Part shown: positions 5,829 to 9,709 of the stretch, one piece after another
Position numbering within the stretch: the stretch's first letter is position 1
Layout: every line of letters starts with the position of its first letter
DNA from: Chloroflexota bacterium
GTDB taxonomy: Bacteria; Chloroflexota; FW602-bin22; JAMCYS01
Length of the DNA: 9,709 nt
Assembly (NCBI GenBank): GCA_021847625.1
Contig: JAJZQK010000080.1
Location: 1-9,709 of the forward strand
Reading direction: 5' to 3'
The notes under the pieces: model-generated
Told to the model about the DNA's origin: nothing
The model's database searches: none
The model's input: the letters and a program-made list of their open reading frames with translations, nothing else
Translations under genes and position numbers: made by a program

Positions 5829-8213
5829 CTACTCATAGGCCAGAACCTCGCGCACGCTGAGGCGAGAGGCGCCGCGGGCGGGCAGCACGCTGGCCAGCGC
5901 CGCCAGGATGATGACGGTCACCAGCCAGATGGCCACGCCGCCCCAGGAGTAGGCATAGGTCAGGGGCGCGTTGATGAACGACATCCCCACCGAGTAGCTG
6001 AGCGTCTGACTGATGGGCAGGGCCAAGAAGGCCCCGACGAACCAGCTGAGGACGCCGATCAGGATGCCCTCGACGATGAAGATCTGCCGCACCGAGCCGT
6101 CGGAGGCGCCGATGGCCCGCATCACGCCGATCTCGCGGGTGCGCTCCAGCACGTTGAGGCTCATCGTCCCGGCCAGCCCCAGCCCGCCGACGACGGCCAT
6201 CAGCGCGGCCATCACCAGCAAGAAGACGATGATTATGTCGAATTGACCCTGGATCAGTTCGCGCTGCTCGGCCATCGATTGCGAGGAGACGACGCGCACG
6301 CCAAGCGATTTGAAGTGATCCTTGAGGGCATCGAGCGTGGCCGCGCGACCGGCCGGGTCGTGCCGCTCGGTCACCACCCAGAGGGCGGCGGCACGGCTGC
6401 CCGTGCGCATTTCCTGTTCGAAGTAGGGCCGGTTGGCGTAGGCCACGGCGCCGGTCATCACACTGCGGGCGATGCCTACCACCTTCCAGGTGGTTTCGCG
6501 GTCGCCGCCCTTGAGCACGATGTCGTCGCCGACCTGGACGTTAGGCTCCGTGTCCGTCACGGCCGTGTTAAGCACGACGGCGTTTTCGTCTTTCGGCAGC
6601 AGCCAGCGACCGGCGATCAGGTTGGGGTGGATCAGCTCGGTATCAGGGAGGACAGACAACATAAACAGCGTTTCCCCCTCGCTACCGTCGGCGCGCACCG
6701 GCCGCATAGAAGCTTCGTCTATCGTCTCGGCCCTGACCACGCCGGGGACCCGCTGGGCCTCGGCGACTAGGAAGTCGGCGCGGTAGTACTTGTTCAGGTT
6801 GATCGAGTAGTCGTAGGCGAAGTAGCTCAGCGCGTCGTCGAGGCTGACCACCGTCGACTCGCGCACGCTGAAGATGGCCATGAAGGTGGCCCCGCCTAGG
6901 GTAAGGGTGAGCAGGGTGAGCGCCAACCGACCCTTGCGGCGGAAGGTGTTGCGCAGGGAGAGGAGCAGCGGCCGAGAGAGACCGCGCACGCGCTCCAGCA
7001 GTCGGTCGATGAAGCCGCGACCGTAGCCGCCCTTGCCCACGTTGAAGGTGCTCATCGCCTCGCGGGCGCTGATGCGGGTGCCGCTGAACACTGGCCAGAG
7101 GGCGGCGAGCAGCGGCACTGCCAGGCCCACGGCCACCTCGAGTAGCAGGACCTGACGCGAGGGCCGGATGCTAACCACGTCGAAGCCCACCAGGCGAGCG
7201 ATGAAACCGCCCATCCAACTGCCGCCCAGAGCGCCCAGGGGAATACCCACCAGCAGGGCCAGCAGGCCGTAGGTGAAGACCATGACCAAGTACATCGCCA
7301 TGATCTGGCCGGCCCGACCGCCGACGGCCTTCATCACGCCGATCTGGCGAGTCTGCTGGGTGAGCAGGGCCGTGACCGTGTTGACGACCAGGAAGCCGCT
7401 CAGCAGTAGGGCGATCACACCCAGAGCGCCCAGGATGAGGATGAGGGCCTGCATCGTGCCGTCGATCGGGTGCTTGCCCGGGTCGCCGACGTAAGTGTAG
7501 TAGACCGTGCGGCCGCTCTTCTCGATCCTATCGCGCACCAGCTGGCTAACCTGCTGGATGTGCTGCTTGTCGAGGGCGTTCTCGGCCACGACGATGTCGA
7601 GTTGGTTGAAGTTGCGCGAAGCGCCCAGCCACTCCAGCGTGCCCAGGCTGACGTAGCCGTAGCCAGCGCCGACGAACATGGGCGGAGCGATGTAGAGGTC
7701 AGTCGCCGTGCCGATGATGCGTAGGGAGCGGGTTTTGTCTTCGCCCAGATCCAGGGTGAGTGTGTCGCCGATCTTGAGGCCGAGGTATTCCAGGGATTGC
7801 TTCTCCAGCATCACTTCGCGGTCATTGGGCGACCAGCGCCCGGCGTAGGGGAAGATCTTGTTGATGCGGATGTCGTCGAAGTTGCCGAAGGCGCTGAGCT
7901 GCACCGTCTTGCTGGTGCCGTTGGGCAGCCTGGCCCGCAGGCCCAGGTTGCGCCGGCCCTGCGCGTCCTTGACCTCCTTCATACTACGGATTGTCTGCTC
8001 CAGTTCGTCGTCGAAGGGGTCGGTGCTGATCTGGGCACTGGAGGGATTGATGGAGAGAAAAGCCTCGCGCATGTCTTGCGTCAAGATGAGTTGGGTACCG
8101 CCGATCATGCCGATGGAGAAGACGCCGATGGCGATGGAGAGCACGACCAGGACAGTGCGCGTTTTGTTGCTCAGCAGGTCGCGGATGACTTTGCGCCAGC
8201 GCGGGCTAAGCAT
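5829..8213 (-). CDS. ABC transporter permease, two-module FtsX/MacB type, 794 aa
   Basis: The protein is a tandem of two MacB/FtsX-like modules. Module one: membrane segment about 20-42, an extracytoplasmic MacB core domain (45-250), and an FtsX domain with three membrane segments (about 255-375) containing [15 protein letters not shown]. Module two repeats the plan: membrane segment about 428-450, a core domain, and a C-terminal FtsX domain (about 655-794) with [16 protein letters not shown] and the closing [18 protein letters not shown]. Such permeases work with a cytoplasmic ATPase and an adaptor in mechanotransmission-type export or lipoprotein handling. The gene is intact. Its ATG overlaps the stop of the ATPase remnant by 8 bp, so it was once translationally coupled to that gene. 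With the ATPase destroyed, its expression and function are doubtful unless another ATPase substitutes. Confidence 0.92.
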   Translation of the reverse strand: MLSPRWRKVIRDLLSNKTRTVLVVLSIAIGVFSIGMIGGTQLILTQDMREAFLSINPSSAQISTDPFDDELEQTIRSMKEVKDAQGRRNLGLRARLPNGTSKTVQLSAFGNFDDIRINKIFPYAGRWSPNDREVMLEKQSLEYLGLKIGDTLTLDLGEDKTRSLRIIGTATDLYIAPPMFVGAGYGYVSLGTLEWLGASRNFNQLDIVVAENALDKQHIQQVSQLVRDRIEKSGRTVYYTYVGDPGKHPIDGTMQALILILGALGVIALLLSGFLVVNTVTALLTQQTRQIGVMKAVGGRAGQIMAMYLVMVFTYGLLALLVGIPLGALGGSWMGGFIARLVGFDVVSIRPSRQVLLLEVAVGLAVPLLAALWPVFSGTRISAREAMSTFNVGKGGYGRGFIDRLLERVRGLSRPLLLSLRNTFRRKGRLALTLLTLTLGGATFMAIFSVRESTVVSLDDALSYFAYDYSINLNKYYRADFLVAEAQRVPGVVRAETIDEASMRPVRADGSEGETLFMLSVLPDTELIHPNLIAGRWLLPKDENAVVLNTAVTDTEPNVQVGDDIVLKGGDRETTWKVVGIARSVMTGAVAYANRPYFEQEMRTGSRAAALWVVTERHDPAGRAATLDALKDHFKSLGVRVVSSQSMAEQRELIQGQFDIIIVFLLVMAALMAVVGGLGLAGTMSLNVLERTREIGVMRAIGASDGSVRQIFIVEGILIGVLSWFVGAFLALPISQTLSYSVGMSFINAPLTYAYSWGGVAIWLVTVIILAALASVLPARGASRLSVREVLAYE

Positions 8214-8487
8214 TGGCGGTCGCCAGGCGCAGGTTGCGGCGGCTGGACGGCATCTCGATATCCGGCGCCAGCTGACCCGCGACCACGGGGCGCGGGTCAG
8301 CCTCGCCGTTCAGAACCTGGCCCGCGATCTCGCCGTCGGCGATGATCAGCGTGCGGGTTACCCGTTTGGCCAGGTCGCGGTCGTGGGTGACCATTATCAT
8401 CGTCTTGCCGGCGGCCACCAGGCGCTCGAACATCTGGAAGACAATGTCGGCCGTCTTGGAGTCGAGGTTGCCGGTGGGTTCGTCTAT
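8206..8487 (-). pseudogene. C-terminal remnant of MacB/LolD-type ABC ATPase, 5' truncated
   Basis: Reading leftwards from 8487 the frame gives [18 protein letters not shown] and then [18 protein letters not shown]. This is the end of Walker B (DE), the D-loop (GNLDS) and the H-loop (THD) of an ABC ATPase of the LolD/MacB/FtsE class, followed by its usual end and a 40-residue tail. The Walker A, Q-loop and signature motifs, about 150 residues, are missing. The codon before ATA is an in-frame TAG (8490-8488). The homology stops where the promoter region of hicA begins on the other strand. An ATG at 8433 could give a 75-residue peptide, without a visible ribosome binding site. It cannot hydrolyse ATP alone. 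Confidence 0.88.
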
Positions 8488-8509
8488 CTACTTCTGGGCT
8501 GACCTGCGC

Positions 8510-8515
8510 TATACT
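8510..8515 (+). promoter_or_regulatory. Possible -10 element for the hic array
   Basis: TATACT matches the -10 consensus at 5 of 6 positions and lies just before the AAGGAGG site of the leader frame. No good -35 is seen at 16-18 bp upstream, where the sequence is ATPase remnant. If used, it places transcription start close to 8522 and puts the promoter directly at the rearrangement junction. Confidence 0.3.
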
Positions 8516-8536
8516 GTCGGCAAGGAGGCCGAGACG

Positions 8537-8563
8537 ATGGCCAACACGGCGAGGGCCATGTGA
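8537..8563 (+). CDS. Possible 8-residue leader peptide upstream of hicA
   Basis: AAGGAGG (8522-8528) with an 8-nt spacer precedes ATG 8537, which encodes MANTARAM and stops at TGA 8561-8563. The stop overlaps the GTG start of hicA (8560). The strong ribosome binding site here and the weaker one for hicA (GAGGG, 4 nt before GTG) suggest translational coupling. It may instead be the C-terminal end of an older gene cut at the junction, since the frame stays open upstream. It is too short to judge on its own. Confidence 0.3.
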   Translation: MANTARAM

Positions 8564-8790
8564 GCCCGCGGCTGCCGCGCCTGACCGGCGCCGAGCTGCT
8601 GCGCGCCCTGGAGCGCGACGGCTGGCGTGAGAGGCGCCGGCGGGGCTCGCATGTGATCCTGGCCCACCCGACTAAGCGTGGACGCCCGGTGGTGCCCCTG
8701 CATGCCGGCCAGGTGGTAGCGGTGGGCACTCTCAGAACGATCCTCGACGCCGCCGGCCTAGACGGCGAGGCCCTGCGGCGGCTGCTGTAA
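8560..8790 (+). CDS. hicA: HicA-family mRNA interferase toxin, 76 aa
   Basis: HicA toxins have a double-stranded-RNA-binding-like fold and cut mRNA with a catalytic histidine. The order is typical: LTGAELLRALERDGWRERRR, then GSHVILAHP (29-37) with the catalytic His at 31, then VVPLHAGQVVAVGTLRTIL (44-62) and a final AGLDGEALRRLL. Length and motifs are complete, so it should be active. GTG at 8560 is the only sensible start and overlaps the stop of the short leader frame. hicB1 follows after 11 bp with a GGGGGAAG ribosome binding site, the classic toxin-first hicAB order. It sits directly against the broken ABC ATPase, so the cassette looks acquired. Confidence 0.93.
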   Translation: MSPRLPRLTGAELLRALERDGWRERRRRGSHVILAHPTKRGRPVVPLHAGQVVAVGTLRTILDAAGLDGEALRRLL

Positions 8791-8801
8791 GGGGGAAGAG
8801 C

Positions 8802-9026
8802 ATGCGCCAATACACAGTGATCCTGGAGTGGGACGGCGAGGCGAGGGCCTACTCTGCCGTAGTGCCGGCCCTGCCCGGCTGTGCCTCGCAGGGGCCAACC
8901 GTGGCCGAGGCCCTGGCCAACGTGCGAGAGGCTATAGAGCTTTGCCTTGACGTGCTGCGGGAAGAGGGCGAGCCGATACCCGATGACGTGCAGGTGCAGA
9001 CGGCAAAAGTGGACGTGGCGGCATAA
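8802..9026 (+). CDS. hicB: HicB-family antitoxin, short form, 74 aa (first of three)
   Basis: YTVILEWDGEARAYSAVVPALPGCASQGPTVAEAL is the HicB/UPF0150 RNase-H-like half-fold: strand, acidic turn, strand, then P-A-LPGC-x-x-QG and a helix. It ends at residue 74 with no RHH or HTH domain, so it should neutralise HicA by binding it but not repress DNA by itself. GGGGGAAG lies just before the ATG. As the neighbour of the only intact hicA it is the most likely cognate antitoxin. Confidence 0.9.
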   Translation: MRQYTVILEWDGEARAYSAVVPALPGCASQGPTVAEALANVREAIELCLDVLREEGEPIPDDVQVQTAKVDVAA

Positions 9027-9087
9027 TCGTTAGTAGCGTGCTGAAGCAGGACGGCATGACGCCGAGGAACTGAAGCGACTGCTATGA
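9026..9087 (+). pseudogene. Fossil C-terminus of a second hicA, one-base frameshift
   Basis: From 9026 one frame reads IVSSVLKQDGMTP, then the adjacent frame, from 9064, reads EELKRLL and stops. Restoring one base near 9063 gives a 20-residue HicA ending that aligns without gaps to the last 20 residues of the intact upstream HicA (TLRTILDAAGLDGEALRRLL), sharing L, G, E, L, R, L, L. Its TGA overlaps the ATG of the next hicB by 4 bp, the normal hicA-hicB coupling. It starts directly at the hicB1 stop, so the rest of this hicA has been deleted. Confidence 0.7.
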
Positions 9088-9323
9088 CGAGGCATCTACG
9101 CTATACCATCATCCTGCACCCCGACCCGGAGGGCGGCTACGCGGTAGAGGTGCCCGCCCTCCCGGGCTGCCATACCCAGGGCGAGACCATCGCGGAAGCG
9201 ATAGCAGCGGTCAAGGACGCGATCCGTCCCTGTGTCGAGGACCTGATAGACTCCGGGGAGCCGGTGCCCGTGGAAACCGAGCCTGCCCAGGCGATTGTAA
9301 TCGACGTGGAAACAGCCGCCTAG
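9084..9323 (+). CDS. HicB-family antitoxin, short form, 79 aa (second of three)
   Basis: RYTIILHPDPEGGYAVEVPALPGCHTQGETIAEAI has all HicB core motifs, including the LPGC-x-x-QG turn. There is no C-terminal DNA-binding domain. The ATG overlaps the stop of the hicA fossil by 4 bp, so this gene was once the partner of that lost toxin. It differs clearly from hicB1 apart from the core, which argues for an independently evolved pair rather than a recent copy. It is intact and may now act as a spare or stray antitoxin. A separate ribosome binding site is weak; coupling came from the lost hicA. Confidence 0.88.
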   Translation: MTRHLRYTIILHPDPEGGYAVEVPALPGCHTQGETIAEAIAAVKDAIRPCVEDLIDSGEPVPVETEPAQAIVIDVETAA

Positions 9324-9326
9324 GCG

Positions 9327-9566
9327 ATGGTGAGGCGCCGTTACACGATCGTTTTGAGAGCCGAACTGGCGAACGGCAGCCACACCGTCACGGTACCAGC
9401 GCTGCCGGGGATCGTCACCCAGGGACGCGACCTGGAAGATGCTATCGCGATGGCCAAGGACGCCATTCGCTGCCACATCGAAGGTCTGCTTCAGGATGGA
9501 CTGCCCGTGCCCGAGGAAGGCGAGCGGCCCCAGGTCGTCACCATCGACGTGGACGCGGCGGCTTAA
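9327..9566 (+). CDS. HicB-like protein, divergent, 79 aa (third of three)
   Basis: RRYTIVLRAELANGSHTVTVPALPGIVTQGRDLEDAI follows the HicB plan, but the usual LPGC is LPGI and the acidic turn is altered. The C-terminus (TIDVDAAA) resembles that of hicB2 (VIDVETAA), and both have 79 residues, so the two are probably an old duplication. Only 3 bp separate it from hicB2, giving a tight transcriptional unit, and no hicA remnant fits between them. Whether it still binds a HicA toxin cannot be judged. Confidence 0.82.
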   Translation: MVRRRYTIVLRAELANGSHTVTVPALPGIVTQGRDLEDAIAMAKDAIRCHIEGLLQDGLPVPEEGERPQVVTIDVDAAA

Positions 9567-9588
9567 CGGCCGGGCAGCAATCAGACTG

Positions 9589-9626
9589 GGCGATCGAGGT
9601 GCCCCCTGAGGGGCGTCTCGGTCGCC
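9589..9626 (+). terminator. 17-bp hairpin after the hic array
   Basis: Bases 9589-9605 and 9610-9626 form a 17-bp stem with three G-U pairs around a CTGA tetraloop. It lies 23 bp beyond the last hicB stop and is very stable. No T-run follows, so it may be an atypical terminator or a 3'-stabilising structure. Confidence 0.5.
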
Positions 9627-9709
9627 AACGTGGTCGCGAGCTCGGCCGACTGGGACGAATGGCCGGATGGTACGGGCCCTGCTGTGCTTGAGCTAGAAGC
9701 AGCTGAGAT
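9612..9709 (+). other. Open frame with weak lamin-tail-like ending, runs off the window
   Basis: The frame continuing past 9626 reads ADWDEWPDGTGPAVLELEAA. W-x-x-WPDGTGPxLEL resembles the C-terminal signature of lamin-tail domains found on bacterial secreted proteins. There is no start codon with a ribosome binding site, and the hairpin lies at its beginning, so this is a gene fragment at best. It could equally be chance. Confidence 0.2.

Noticed and set aside
5781..6770. 329-residue open frame on the + strand
   Set aside because: It is antisense to the intact permease gene and the product is His/Gly/Asp-rich nonsense without motifs.
7797..8502. Two overlapping + strand open frames of 182 and 214 residues
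   Set aside because: Both are antisense to the permease start and ATPase remnant, whose minus-strand product is clearly recognisable.
9096..9476. 126-residue minus-strand frame across hicB2 and hicB3
   Set aside because: Shadow of two clear HicB-type genes.

Overview
The window looks like a piece of an accessory region in a fairly GC-rich bacterial chromosome. GC is visibly lower on the left (about 1-4080) than on the right (about 4081-9709). RHS debris, several toxin-antitoxin type cassettes and a truncated transporter suggest repeated insertion and loss. I lean towards a Chloroflexota-like organism from the style of the adaptor protein, the RHS remnant and the short HicB proteins. That is an impression only: there is no rRNA or marker gene here.

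Layout from left to right. Positions 55-1903 (+ strand) hold a ribbon-helix-helix protein, an unrecognised 200-residue protein, and a protein with a HEPN-like RNxxxAH motif. The last two overlap and share a nearly identical Shine-Dalgarno/start context; at the second site an ATT sits where the first has ATG. Positions 1937-2634 (- strand) hold a complete VapBC module (AbrB-fold antitoxin and PIN toxin, 4-bp overlap). Its promoter has three AAGTAAGG-like boxes, two of them forming an inverted repeat around the -10. Positions 2958-4008 (- strand) hold an 88-residue protein of unknown function followed by a PD-(D/E)xK nuclease-like protein, probably one unit. Positions 4081-4239 are a remnant of an RHS/YD-repeat gene.

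Positions 4250-8487 (- strand) carry the remains of a MacAB-type ABC export operon: an ATPase cut off just upstream of its Walker B aspartate, an intact two-module FtsX/MacB-type permease of 794 residues, an intact HlyD/MacA-type adaptor of 434 residues with a long coiled coil, and a strong hairpin terminator. The ATPase truncation abuts the start of a HicAB cassette on the opposite strand, so that cassette probably arrived by the rearrangement that destroyed the ATPase.

Positions 8510-9566 (+ strand) carry hicA followed by three hicB-like genes. A fossil of a second hicA C-terminus, one base out of frame, lies between hicB1 and hicB2. The array therefore seems to have been hicA-hicB-hicA-hicB-hicB and to have lost a toxin while keeping its antitoxin. 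A 17-bp hairpin follows the array. The most novel-looking candidates are the decayed hic array, the unknown-protein/HEPN-like pair and the small-protein/nuclease-like pair.
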